Positions 45,914-58,300 of a stretch of DNA of 64,000 nt are shown one piece after another. The stretch is taken from contig ML213510.1 in NCBI GenBank assembly GCA_004369045.1, forward strand, positions 690,866 to 754,865, given 5' to 3'. Source of the DNA: Heliocybe sulcata. Lineage: Eukaryota; Basidiomycota; Agaricomycetes; Gloeophyllales; Gloeophyllaceae. Every line of letters begins with the position of its first letter. The first letter of the stretch is position 1. Both the position numbers and the translations under genes were made by a program. The notes below the pieces were generated by a model. The model ran no database searches. It was given only the letters and a program-made list of their open reading frames with translations, and had not been told where the DNA came from.

Positions 45914-46183
45914 ATATGACAAACTGTCACGCATGGTGCGGTGCGTATATTAATTCTTACTACCATATCTTGCTGAAGAGTGCTACAGGAGCAATATTCA
46001 GTCCCGATGATAATCGCAGGTTAATATTAAGGCCCGCATCCCTTGGATCACAATTTGCGGCCCTCTTGCACCCGTCGGCCGTCGCGTCTCCCGTGGCACT
46101 CAGGAAGCACGAGGAAGTTACAGCCAATTGTTTGGAAGAGGGAGGGCAAATGAGGAAGTACTAGAAACCTTCTTGTGAGGGCA
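45914..46183 (+). pseudogene. Decayed 3'-terminal fragment of the NAD synthetase gene
   Basis: On the plus strand this matches the last exons and introns of the minus-strand NAD synthetase (42620-42900) in order. Shared pieces include atgacaaactgtcacgc for MTTITP, gcggtgcgtatat at the donor of the penultimate intron, cagtcccgatgataatcg for the SPDDNR exon, ttgcggcccttcttg-like and cccgtggca-like pieces for LRPFLY...PWQ, and the stop region ctagaaaccttcttgt. Small insertions and deletions break the frame and the donor after SPDDNR is lost, so it cannot encode protein. It lies upstream of the + helicase exactly where the intact 3' end lies upstream of the - helicase. Confidence 0.8.
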
Positions 46184-46396
46184 GATGTTCGATCCGCGTG
46201 AGTCCATCTTCAAATTCTCGTGTCCCGCCTCCCGTGTACTTGATAATTAGAATAGGACCCAGACGATCCTCTCGATGAATGTGAACCTGCCCTGAGCGTA
46301 TCGACGTAAGTCCTGCTCGTTAGAGCACAGAGCCGGAAAGCCCGGTACTTCGAGCTGCGCGGCGTGCGCCTTTCATTCGAACGGTGACTGAGATAT

Positions 46397-46470
46397 GGTT
46401 CTAGGTTCTCCTTTCATGAACGCGCACGCGCTGGCCTCGTTTGCTCCACGAATTATATATAGTCCTCCGA
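46397..46470 (+). promoter_or_regulatory. Core promoter of helicase plus copy, conserved in the paralog
   Basis: The block starts ggttctaggttctccttt, includes ggcctcgtttgctccacg, and has a TATA box in aattatatatagtcc about 100 bp before the ATG. It aligns base for base with the block at 42165-42238 upstream of the - copy, with only scattered changes. An outer part beginning agccggaaa (near 46336) is weakly conserved as well. Confidence 0.7.
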
Positions 46471-46559
46471 CAAGACATTATAGATAAGCCCGTCACAGCC
46501 CTCTTGCCTGCATTCCGACGCGCTTTGTTCTAGTCGACTGCACTCAACAAACTCCTGTA

Positions 46560-49500
46560 ATGGCTACCGCACTCACTTCCGAGGCAGAAGAGAGACGTCT
46601 CATCGAACGCGACAGCTGGTCTCGCGATCGCATCGCGGATACAGTGGATTGGTTCGAGCAACGGTTTATGATCAACAAGAGCAGTTTCGAGCCATGCGTG
46701 ACGCTTCTGCTCTCCGAAGCTCACGTTCTAGAACTATTCCTTTCAGGTAGGGTATCCCCGAGCCGATGAATGTCTTGGCTTTATTCAACCCTCATCATTT
46801 TTAGCCGCCAGTAATGATTTTATCTCATTCTTCTGCAAGAGAATTCAAGAGAACTTCCCCGAGAAACCAGAACACTTTAGCACTTCCATACAGTCAAATC
46901 TTTTGGCTCATTTATCCCTTGCGTTACTCTTTCTCGACTATCCTGCAGGTTTTGACGTTCCAAGCAACCTCTCCGACTGCCGGCGGTCTGTCGAGTTATC
47001 AAAGCCGGTCCTCGAAGCTCTTCCAACCCTTGCTTTTCGCGATGAGCCGGTGGACCAAGGTGCCAGAGAAGACGATCCCTTTGTCCCGATAAGAACAAAA
47101 CAAAAGTCCCAGCGACAACAGAAAAGGAGCAGACAGCACGGTAAGACCAATAGTGATGATAGTGTATTTCGTATTCTGGGCGTCGATGCTCCGAATACCC
47201 CTCAGGACGCGGAGAAGCTCGGTCGTGACATCCTGGAAGAACAGAAGGAGATATTGTCGGTGAGTCGGCCTCAGAGAGCTGGTTCCGGCATCTTCCTGAC
47301 ACCATTATTCGTATCTTCCTCCTTTAGTACTACTTGACCATCCTCCGCCGACCAGGTCTCGCGGAGCATCTGCAGAAGGTATACGAGGAGAAGCTGCGCT
47401 TTGTCGACGGCGCTCATCATAGTCACCAATCTGCGCGCGACAATGCTGACGAAGCAGTAAACACATCAGACGAATCCTCTACCCCGTCAGCCTATCCGAT
47501 TATTCAACCCATGAGAGCTGCGCTTTATTTCGAAAGCGCCAAGGGCCTTGGGGATTGGCACATCTTAGTATCTTCTCGAGCAGACCGCGACTTGAGAGGC
47601 GCTCGCAGGAAGGACGCGAAGACTTTTAGGATTATCATGAAGAAGATACAGTAGGGTCATCTTCTTCGTCTAAGACGATGATTAACTCGCGTTTCGCTGC
47701 AGTGAGCTTTCGAGGGGCCATTTCTCAGACGACAACCAGAAACGCCTCACGGGCACTAATCTAGAAATCCCAATATACGAAGCGAAGATGACGCGAGATT
47801 CGCGCTTGGTGGTAAGTCCATGACTCCTGTCCTGCGTAGTCAATGTTCCGAAAGAAGCTTTAGTACCAGATTGACTGCATCCCTGAGTTCGACAGCGACG
47901 TAAGTGTGCATGTAGAGCGACCAAAGTTTATGTGCGTATGTCTGACAAACTCGCGTGTAGATTGAACGCCAAGGTCAATTTATCCCCGCTATCACGCCTA
48001 AATATTTGGTGCTAAGCTGGTACTCAGTCATCAAATTATTCGGCGTATATACGCACGCCGATATCAAGAAGAATAGCTTCTGGGAGGCCGTGGGACACCA
48101 GCTTGCTGGCAAAGGAAGAGAGTACAGAAGAAGGTAGGCTCGCATGTCATGTATGCATATTCGATACTTCCTGACAGGCTCAGATGTACCTTCCGAAATA
48201 AACCCATACATGCCGGAGACAATGTGATTGCCCCTGCGTCGTTCCCGCCGCAGAGGGAACCTGTCATCGGAGCTGATTCCTCTCAAGTGGTACCCCGCAT
48301 CCCGGGCGAGTATCTGCAAGAGGTAGCTTTGGATCGTCATACTGTGCGTTCTCTTGCTGACCTGCTCTTGGTCAGATTCACTCCCTCTTAGTGTACGTGT
48401 ATGGACTGACCTCCCGGGGCTCTTCTAACGTTGTAACGCAGATTGGAGAAGTTTGTGACTCTATCCCAGGTGCGTCCCGCTTTCAGTGATCTGATGATAG
48501 AGTATTAACTCATTCGCTGCAAGGCTCTTCTTAATAGTAGGTTTGTATATACGCACGCGAAATCATCCTGACGCATGTGTGTCAGGTATTCTCGCCGACC
48601 GCGACGTCGCTCATGTTTTCGCTGTTTCGTGCGTCTTCTATTTATATCCCGTAGTCAGAGACATCTTACAATATCAACACAGGCCCCAGGAGCGCGAGAT
48701 CATCGAGTATCCGTTATCTTGCTATGTCATCGGTCGAAGTGGGACGGGGTAAGTCCGCGTTCCTAGGCGCGCAGTTTGATACCAACGGTTTTGCAGCAAA
48801 ACGACCACCATGCTTTTCAAGATGCTTGGCATCCAACGATCCTGGGAGCATGGTAGTCATTCTGTGCCTAAACCACGTCAGGTTTTCGTTACCCGCTCGA
48901 GAGTGCTCGCGAGCAAAGTGGAGCAATACTTCGAGAAGCTGATGAAGTCCCTTGTCCTATCGACTCAGGACCCGAAGATGCTTGCGCAAGGTGTAGAGGA
49001 TGAGCATCAAGTTCAGGACGACGACCTTGTGGATAGCGACGACGACACGGAGTGGAGAGTTGACCTCCCTAAACGGTTTAGTCTCCTGGAAGACCATCAT
49101 TTCCCGCTATTTATTACATTTGATCATGTAAGTGCGAAATCGCCGTTACTTGAGCCGTTAACCAAAGTTCTCATTTGTATGGGAAGCTATGCTGTATGCT
49201 GGAAGGAGATCTCAGTGTCTCAACTTCCCGAAGTAGCGCATTGTCACCGGCGGATGATGCCCAGACCAATGGTGAAAGGCTAGAAGATGTCGAACTGGGC
49301 AAGACCGCATCCCATCTGGTCTTGTACGAGAAATTCCTGGAGTCTTACTGGCCTCATATGCCGCAATTTTTGACAAAGGGATTGGGTACGTGCGCAGGCA
49401 CTATATCAGTGAAACCTACTCTCATACTGTGACAGATCCCTCCCTCGTTTTCAGTGAGATCATGGGTAACTTATTCATGCCCTGGGTAGCTGTGCTACTG

Positions 49501-52500
49501 ACGACGCTCGTGTCCTAGGTGTCATCAAAGGATCGGAGCAGTCACTCAAGTTCCAAAGTTGCTGTTTGGATCGGGAGGCATATAATGCCGTATCTCACCG
49601 TTCGCAATCGACCTTTGCAAGCCAGCGCGATCTCATTTATAGCATCTTCGAGAACTATCAGAGTCTGAGAAGCCAACGACGGGAGCTTGACAATGTCGAT
49701 AGGTAGTGTGACTCCACTTCTCGTATTCTGATGCACCCTTATCAGGTCCCTCAACAAGGACGCATGATCTCATAGTGAAACTAGCCACGGAGAGCCGTGC
49801 GATAGGCGAGAAATTCGATTTCCTGTGAGGTGCTTGATTTCTTCGGGGTGAATTGCAGCTGAATATGCCCCAGCTATGTCGATGAAGTCCAAGACAATAA
49901 CCTTATTGACGCACACTGTATGTCATTTTATATAAACTACTGACGGGCTTACGAACGGTGATAGTGCTGAGGTCTCTGTGCAAGAATCCGAATGGATTAT
50001 TCTGGGCTGGTGATACGGCACAGACTATCTCAGTAGGGAGCTCTTTTAAATTCAACGATCTAAAAGCATTTCTCCATCGCCTTGAGGTAGGCATGCACTT
50101 GCTTCACATGAATTCTGCTCAAACATGAGGCAAAAGCGAAATGCTGATCCGGAACCCAAGTCGCGCTCTACCTCATTAACCCCTGAGCCCCGGACATTCC
50201 ACTTGGCGGTCAACTACCGCTCTCATGCGGGGATCGTGAAGTGCGCACATTCCGTTGTTCGGCTCATTACTAGGTTCTGGCCGTATGCTATCGATGTGCT
50301 GGGCGAAGAAAGAGGCATAGTTGAAGGTCTGCGGCCCGTGTTCTTCGGCAGCTCCCAATCAGACACTGTCCGCTATGAGCAGTTTCTATTCGGGGAATCG
50401 TAAGCGCTCTCAAATCTCCTTATGCTATTGCTGACGCGGACTTTAGGGGACATCGGATAGATTTTGGGGCGCGGCAGTGTATGTGTTTGTCTGCACGGTG
50501 CTCATCTTCGGGCAGAGACTGACCACTTTCGCAACAGGCATTCTTGTTCGCAATGAAGCCGCCAGGGACGAATTACGCAAAGAAGTAGGGCAAATAGGTC
50601 TGATTATGTAAGCTCATCATCTTTGCAGTGTAGGGCTGCAGAGTCGACCGCTTCGATTTAGGACACTATATGAAAGTAAAGGCTTAGAATTCGACGATGT
50701 AAGTGCTATATACCGTAAGAATATGCAGTTAACTCTGTTTGTAGGTCCTGTTGTACAACTTCTTCAAGGATTCGACGTCAGACTTTTCTCAATGGCGAGT
50801 AGTACTGAACGCTATGGTTGAAAGTCAAGGAGAGCACATCTCTGTCCCTTCCTTCGATGAAGTGCGGCATGCTAGTATCTGTAGCGAGGTATGCAAGAGA
50901 TATCGGGGCCGTATATGAACTGACTGATCGGTAATCTCGTTGCAGCTCAAATTCCTGTATGTTGCGATCACTCGCGCTCGTAACAATCTTTGGATATTTG
51001 ATCCCTCAAAACAAGCAGAACCTATGAAGGTATGGACACACGATGTGTCCCTGTGCGAGACTGTGCTCACTGGTATTCTAGCATTTGTGGTCTAGGGAAG
51101 GCTTGATTGACACTTACACCCCGAAAATGGAGCTTCCCCAGCTCGCCGTCGATTCCAGTTCAGAGGAGTGGAGACAAGCAGGCAGGAGCTTGTTTGAAAA
51201 CCGTCGCTATTTTCAGGCGATGCATTGCTTCAAGCGAGCACGCATGCGTCACGAAGCGGCTATTTCCAACGCTTTCTACCTTCGCGATTGCGCTAGATCC
51301 GTGCAGTCGAATTTGCCATCGCGCTCCAAGGCCTTCATGCTGGCTGCGGAGGCTTTCTGCGACGTGGCTTCCAGTTCGGGAAAAGACCATATCAAGAGAA
51401 TCTACATGAGGAACGCCGCCAATTGTTATCTACAAGGAGGGGACGACGAACGAGCAGCCAAAGCCTTCTACGATGCCGAGGAATTCACACTTGCTGCGCG
51501 GCAATATCACAAAGCGGGTCTGGTTGACGACGCAATCAGAGTTGTGCGTGATACCGAGGTCGAACAGGAGGTAGCAGAGAGAGTTGTCCTGACAGCTCGT
51601 TTATTCTACTTCCAGCAAAAGGAAATCAAGTGAGTACTATAGACTTGAGGAGATACATTGCATGCGCATCAATGACCGGGTCCTTCAGGAAAGCCGTCGA
51701 CCTTTTTGATTCGTCGAAAGAGGAGCTCCGCTTCATGGAAGATTATGGCTTCGACGACACAAGAGCTGACATCTTGGAAAGTATGGGAAGATTCGTAGAA
51801 GCAGGAGAAGTTCATCTTGCTGCGGGTAGACTTACCGATGGAATCAAGGTATTGCTCAAAGCTCCTAGCGACAGAGGTGCCGTCCAGCGAGCGAAAGACT
51901 GCTTGCTAGACTGCTTCTGGGACACCTTCTCTCTTGATCGAGACCATGGCGAGGAAGAGCAGCATTCAAGTTCACTGGAACAGTTGCTGCGCTGGGCTGC
52001 TGATCTTGAACATCTGACTGGTGCGAGCGATGATGAAGTGAGTGTTTTCCTCATCTGCATGAAGAACGACTAAATCGACGATCGCGCGCAGATCAGTATG
52101 TTTAAGGCCATCGCATCCCGTGATATCACCTCTCTCAAGCAGCTGGGACGTGCTCTGTGCTGCGCTGATCGAAAGGCAGCCGCACTGCTGTGCTATACTC
52201 ACGTATTCAAGCAAGGTGCATGGGTGCAGACTGCATCCTTGACTGACGCCAGTGCTCTAGTGGATCACTTCACCATCTATACGGGACTACTTCACGATAT
52301 GAGCGCTCATTCAGATCCATGCTCTGATAGCTCTATTCGCAGACTCTTCGGATTTCGGGTCGAACCGCAACACTCAGTCCTTTTACCTCGACGATCCTTC
52401 CTCTTTAGTTCTGTCCCAGAGAGACTGTTGCGCACACTAGGCCCCGAAGACCCAGCGATCCGCATATCGCGGGGCCAGTTCCTCTATATCTACAGGCAAT

Positions 52501-55051
52501 CCTTGAGGGAACATATCTTGTCCCTGGTCCTGAAAGAAGACGACGCTTGCCGGGATCTGCGAGTACTCCGTCCATGTCTCGTCTTTACTACTTTCGGCCG
52601 TTGCAGAGACCAATGCCCCAGAGGTCACTTCTCTGGCGCAGAACTAAGCGCCGAAGCTTACAACCTCCGAGTTCGCTTGCACCTACAGCAGATCCTGCTG
52701 CTGGGGTCCCTGTACCTAGTGCCATTCAGCCGTAGAGAGCGGTGGCAAAGGTACGTCGCTCAGAGATAGCCCTGGTTCATGCGAGTCTCATCGTAACCCC
52801 ATTTACAGGATGTGGCTTCAGCGACTTTACGAGGCGCTACATCCATCGCACCCTTTGTTAGGACATATCTCAGATTTGGATCTTTCACGAGTGCCCGAAG
52901 CAAGCGATGCTGTGCGGACATTGAAACGCTGGCTGCACGGCTACTCATTCCCTATCAAGCTTGAAAATATACGGGACGGTTTCCTCGCCAATTTCACGGT
53001 AGCAGCAAGCCTGGGCTTTCTATTCGACGGTGAACGAGCGGTGCAATACGTCCTGCGAGCACCCTGCGTGATCTCGTACAGGGAGGCATCATCGTCGCAA
53101 GTCCCCGTCTATGTAGCCAAGTTCCTGGAGACCTCTGATCCCTATTCGCTATCGGCGGGAATTTTCTTTCTACGGTGCGCTTTGCGTTCATCAATATCAC
53201 AGATTTGTCCTGAGTCGATTCCTCAGGGATGCGGCCAAGCGGACCTTCCGCATGGATATTGGGATACTATGTCAGATCATGGAAGAGCTCTGCGGCGCCC
53301 TGGTGCTGTGCCGCAATTACCAGAATGTTAGCGGACACGTGTGGTTGCAAATGCACATTCGCATGAAAAATATCAGTAATAACGACCGCCATACCTTGCA
53401 TGGCACTATGCTCCCTCAGACATGGCTGCAGACTCTGTTGGAACGACTGGATTGGCAGAAGATGTCAGAAAAGGATACTCGTCACCTGTGGGTTTTCAGC
53501 GACGCTATGGCTAGCATCTTGAAGGATGTCAAGTTCCCTGATGCCCAATGTGCGCCTCACTTCAGACTTACTCTGTTATCGCCGTCGCTCATGGATTGCC
53601 CTAGCGCAACTGATGTTTGAAGGTCGAAGCCTCTCGGAGCGTGGTGGCCTTATTCAGAATGCTTTTGTTCTTCGCATGTGAGCTCTTTACCTTGCTTCCG
53701 TGCATGATGTCAGACTAACTCGAAACAAGATGTCGATGCATGTGTCTGCGTAAGTGGCATGCAGTATCTCTGTGTGCATGAATTTACGCAACTGCTCCGT
53801 TCCAGTTGGCTACAACATCTTAGACTCTCGGCTGAGAACTAAGATCTTGGAGAGCATTGTCTCGCTGAAGAAGCCCGATTGGATGCCACCCGCTCTATGT
53901 GCAAAGTATGATTCCCGATTCCTTCGCGCTCTTTGTCTTATTGCTTGTTCTAGGTACATCAACGCTACTAGTTGGAGTGACTTATCGTTCGCGGTGCGAC
54001 AACGAAGCAGTAACTTGCACGCAGCAGATTCCGCTGCCAACAAGCTAATTCAACTGCATGATGCCCGGAAGGAGCTGCCGCTCGGGCGCATTCCCAGAGG
54101 TGTACATAAGGTTGTCTACAAAAGCATGGACGACCTTCCTCGACTATTTGCTACAAGCTCAAAGTCTAACGAAAGACGAGCCTTGGAACCCGTCGCCGAG
54201 GCTTGCGAGACGAGGTTAGCGGCCGTTCCAGTGCCTGAAGTGACACTAGAACAGATCAGCGAGGACATGGAACCTCAGGGCGGGACAGACCTTCCTGAGG
54301 ATATTGCACCAGACACAGTGGAGGAAATCGTCGAAGTAGATCAGAAGATGGTTGACGAAGCACTACCGGTCTTTACCTCTGCCACGGACCGAGAGATTCA
54401 GGCCGCGGCCGTGATCCAGTCCGCCTATCGGCGTGTTCACCGTCGTCGGACGGCGTTGGAGGCCAGCTTGAACACTCGCGATGGCCGTTGGTGGAAAGCT
54501 TGTATGGACGTTGCGAGGACTGTTCAATGGCCGAATTCCTACTACAAATGCGTCTTCTTGGGCCCGCTAGTGCATGGTTTGGTTTGCCTTGACATCCTCT
54601 ATTCATATGCATCAGCAGGGATAGAGAAGACGAAGAAGAGACTCAAAGAAGCGCAGTACCAGGAGCTCGAGGAGACTGGCAATCGGCTTACGCAGTTCAA
54701 GTGCGTGTATATCGTGTATCGTGTATTAGATGTGCTTACATAGGTCACAGCGACGTGCTCAAGCGCGTCAATCAATTACAGACGCAGCTGCACCCAAATT
54801 CAGATCTGCACAAGCGTTGCGAAATGCCCCTGCTTATTGCCGGAATATCGGACATTCAGCAAGTTGTGCGCGACATTCGCGAACAGCGCATGCCGCTAAA
54901 CAATATCGAAGATTGCCAGAATGAGCTCGATCTCGCTGTTGGGTGGATAGTGAAGCGTAAGCGACCGACAGTGCGCAAGCCCCTCCCGCAGGTGGTGTTG
55001 GATGATCCTAATTCCGATTTCTATGATGTGTCGAGTTTTGAAGAAGTATGA
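46560..55051 (+). CDS. TRANK1-like giant superfamily 1 helicase protein, plus copy
   Basis: Paralog of the 33543-42069 gene with the same start region (MATALTSEAEERRLIERDSW), domain order and many of the same intron sites. Walker A GRSGTGKTTTMLFK is again split by an intron after GRSGTG (48751-48797). NYRSHAGIVKCAHSVVRLIT is at about 50210-50270 and LKFLYVAITRARNNLWIFDP at about 50947-51006. TPR-like repeats cover 51085-51633, including RNAANCYLQGGDDERAAKAF. The CCCH finger has spacing C-x8-C-x3-C-x3-H near 52575-52626. One IQ motif, AAAVIQSAYRRVHRRR, lies at about 54405-54450, where the - copy has two. The C-terminus is VLDDPNSDFYDVSSFEEV. All recognisable motifs are present, so it appears functional. 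Confidence 0.82.
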
Positions 55052-55374
55052 TCGTCGGCCGGAGGTCTTCTCGTTTCACTTCTGTTTGTACAATATTATC
55101 GTAGGTTTGAAATACTAGTCATCGAGCCGGCATAAGATGGCGCACGTTGGCCCACTTAGTCAACGCTCCACGGTGCGCATCTCAACTCTAGAGGCTGAGA
55201 AAAAATGGAGATATATTTCTATGGTATCTACATTCTACTAGTAGTACGTGCATTATATAGAATCAAAGCCATGACAGCAAGATCGCGATGCAAGATGACA
55301 ACAACAAATATACTGGTACATATGATACTTCATGAGACGCCCTCAAATCCCTATGCAGCTCCCGTTCCTCCCGA
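55052..55374. other. Convergent 3' region between helicase and acetyl-CoA carboxylase
   Basis: It holds 3' ends of both genes. No gene seen; AT-rich words near 55200-55340 may include polyadenylation signals. Confidence 0.4.
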
Positions 55375-58300
55375 TCATGGATTCAGCTCGAAGTAGAGTT
55401 TGCGTATGACGGCGGCCCTATCGCCGACGTGAGCTTGGAGGCCATGTCTTACTGGGACCAAGTCACATACCTGGAGAACGATTGGACGCTTGGATGGCTG
55501 CGAGAAGGCTAGCCTTCTCGTCATCGTTGAGGTTATCGACAAGGCGAACGAGCCCATTGAGCGCAACTTTCCGGTCTTCCTGTACCATGGCAAGCATCCG
55601 CCGCTTCAGCGAGTCGCTCTTAAGCTGCAACAGTGTCTGCTGCAGATCCATCTTCTCAAGCTTTTCAGCGATGACCCTGTTGTCATCCGTCTCCTCGATG
55701 GCTGCTATACTGCCGAGTAGCTGCGAGCGGTACTCGAGGGATGACTCCGGACTTGCCTCCAGCAGCTTTTTCAATGCTGCTTGACGAGCAAGACGAGCAC
55801 GGAGCGCCCAGTAGAAGTGCCGCCTGGCGTCTTTCCATGTGGCCGGCTTCGCGCAACCCTTTGCCTCCATGCGGCCAACCCGACTACAAGGCATGTATCA
55901 ATAACAACTCCTTGATCAGAAGCGACAAGAGAACAACTCACTCGTGAAGATCAGCATATAGCAGGGCCATCTGCTTGTACGTAGGATGCAAGAGCGTTTC
56001 TCTGTCGGCCAGCTTCTGTGTTACCTCAGTGCGCTCATCGGAGGTCTTTGACGGGTCCTTGCTAGCTTGCTTCAGAGCAGCGTACTCAGGGTCCAAGCGC
56101 TCCATCAGGTTCAGCAACCTTTCCCTGCGGAACTTGATCTCAATGATACCCTCGGGCTCGAGTACACCTGCACGAGCGTCGACATCCGCATACATCTCCA
56201 TTTGGCCCTCCGCATTGATCGAGGGGTCCAACACCACCCAAGCACCACCACGGAGTTCGCCGTTAGGGACGATGTACACGAACACGGGCTGCTTGTAGCT
56301 CGACAAGCCATCGACGATCTTTGATCCCTGCTTGAGGATTTCATCGTACATGTCCTGCTGACCGCCGGAGAAACCACGCCAGTTGGCGAAGATGATGAGA
56401 GGTAAGCCTTCTCGGTTGAAATCGAATATGGCCTGGGCAGTCTTGTAGGCCGAATTAGGGTACCATACTTGACCAGCCTCCATTATACGCTGCTCAAAGG
56501 AGGCAGGATTGGCAGGATCCGCAGGAACGATACGCTCGATAGTCCGGGTTTCGACAGCAATGACACCCGTAGGAATGCCACCAAGGCGCGCCCGACCCAC
56601 GACGACCGTCTGAGCCCAACCGCTCAAGGTCTCCTGGAACGAGCCGCGATCGAAGAAGCCGCTAAGCCACTCTTCCGAGCTTTCGTCCGTCTTTCCTTCA
56701 ATGAACCATCTAGGATCGTACGGGCCCTTGGGGATCGAGTAACCAATTTCACGATCCCAGGAGTCAGCGGGCGACAAGACAGGTAATGGCTCGCCCTTGG
56801 CTTCCGGAACGTAAGTCAGCCACTGCAGAATCTGTGTGACACCCTCGAGATCACTGTTGGCAGTTAGGTGGGAGACACCATTCTTGAACATGATCTGAGT
56901 ACCACCAAGCTGGAGGTTGGACGTGTATACTTCACGGCCCAGGACCTTGTTCAAGGCCGGAGCACCTGTGAGAATGATAGGTTGCCCTTCGACTTGGACT
57001 GCACGCTCTCCGAGGCGGACGAGGTAAGCGCCGATACCCACCGAGCGAGCAGTTACGAGAGTAATCGTGAAGATGTCGTCGTAGGCACGAGACGTCTCTC
57101 CGGCAATGAGACCCGAGCCCTTCAGACATTCGACGCCGAGACCATCTTGAGCGCCGATGATGTCAGTAATCTTATAGCGCAACTCGTCGTCGTCCTCGAT
57201 CTCGATGGTGCGTACGGCGTCCGGAGCCTTCTCTTGCAGCGTCAAGTAGTTCTCGCGCGTCAGGTACAGGTAATTCACGCCCTTCTCAGGGTGATCCTTG
57301 TCGTTCCAAGCGGCAGAGAACAGCCCGATGGCTTCCTCGGCCAATCCAATCCGCGCACCTGAGTTCGCAGACAAGTAGATCCTAGGGAGACCGTGGTCAC
57401 GAGCGTACTGTGAGGCGAGGTAGAAGAACTGGTCTTCCTGTGGACCGAAAGATCCGATCTTGTAGGTAATGTCGTTGGCGATCACGACGATCCGACGACC
57501 ATGCGGATATTCGGGAGTGCATATAGTATACACCCATCCGACCATACCAAAGGTGTTGTTACCAGGAGCACGGTCGACCTCTACCAGCTGGTCGTTCTCG
57601 TCGAGAACCAACTCCTTAGATTCCAGGAGCTTCTTGGGCGGGAGAAGGTTCGAGTTCGTCTTGCGAGCCTTGGTCCATAGATCATGCAAGGCCTTACCAA
57701 AGAGTTCGGGGAAGTCATACACGTATGTGGTACCAACGAGGTGAGCTTGATGACGCTTGGGCTGGAGCGACTCCTTCATGGGGTATGGCTGGTGCACGGG
57801 CTGCAGATGCAGGGGACCCTTGTCGCCAATGGACTTCAAGATAGTCGTGCCCTTGTCCGTGGTGATCTCTTGGTATCCGTGGTAGTTCACGACGAAACCC
57901 GAGGCATTCTCAATGACGCAACGAAGCGGAGTAACGTGGCCCTCGCTATCCTCGAGAGTGATTCGAATTTCCGAGCTAGTGACGTGCAGGCGCCAGAGCC
58001 GCTTGCCGTGTCGCTCGATGAAACCGGAAATAGCCTCGAGAACATCCTCATACGTAACAGCGAGGTTATAGATGAAGTTCATAAAGATGTGGTTACCGTC
58101 AGCATTGCGGTATTGCGCGCTGACGACCTCGAGGGCATCCAGAGTATCTGTCACCAGTCGGTCGGTCTCGGAAACCAGGTATTCCGCAGTAGTGATGTTG
58201 CCCCGGTGGCGACCCGGGCGGACAAGAGCGCGGACAAAGAACCGCTGGTCAAGCTGATTATCCCTGGCCACAGCGTGGTAGATGTGAATCTGCTTGCTCT

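Noticed and set aside
48362-48445. Possible stop-containing break in the + helicase between the Arg-His-Thr and LEKFVTLSQ blocks
   Set aside because: It is a normal intron (gtgcgt donor to an acgcag acceptor); the - copy has an intron at the same place, so the gene is not broken.
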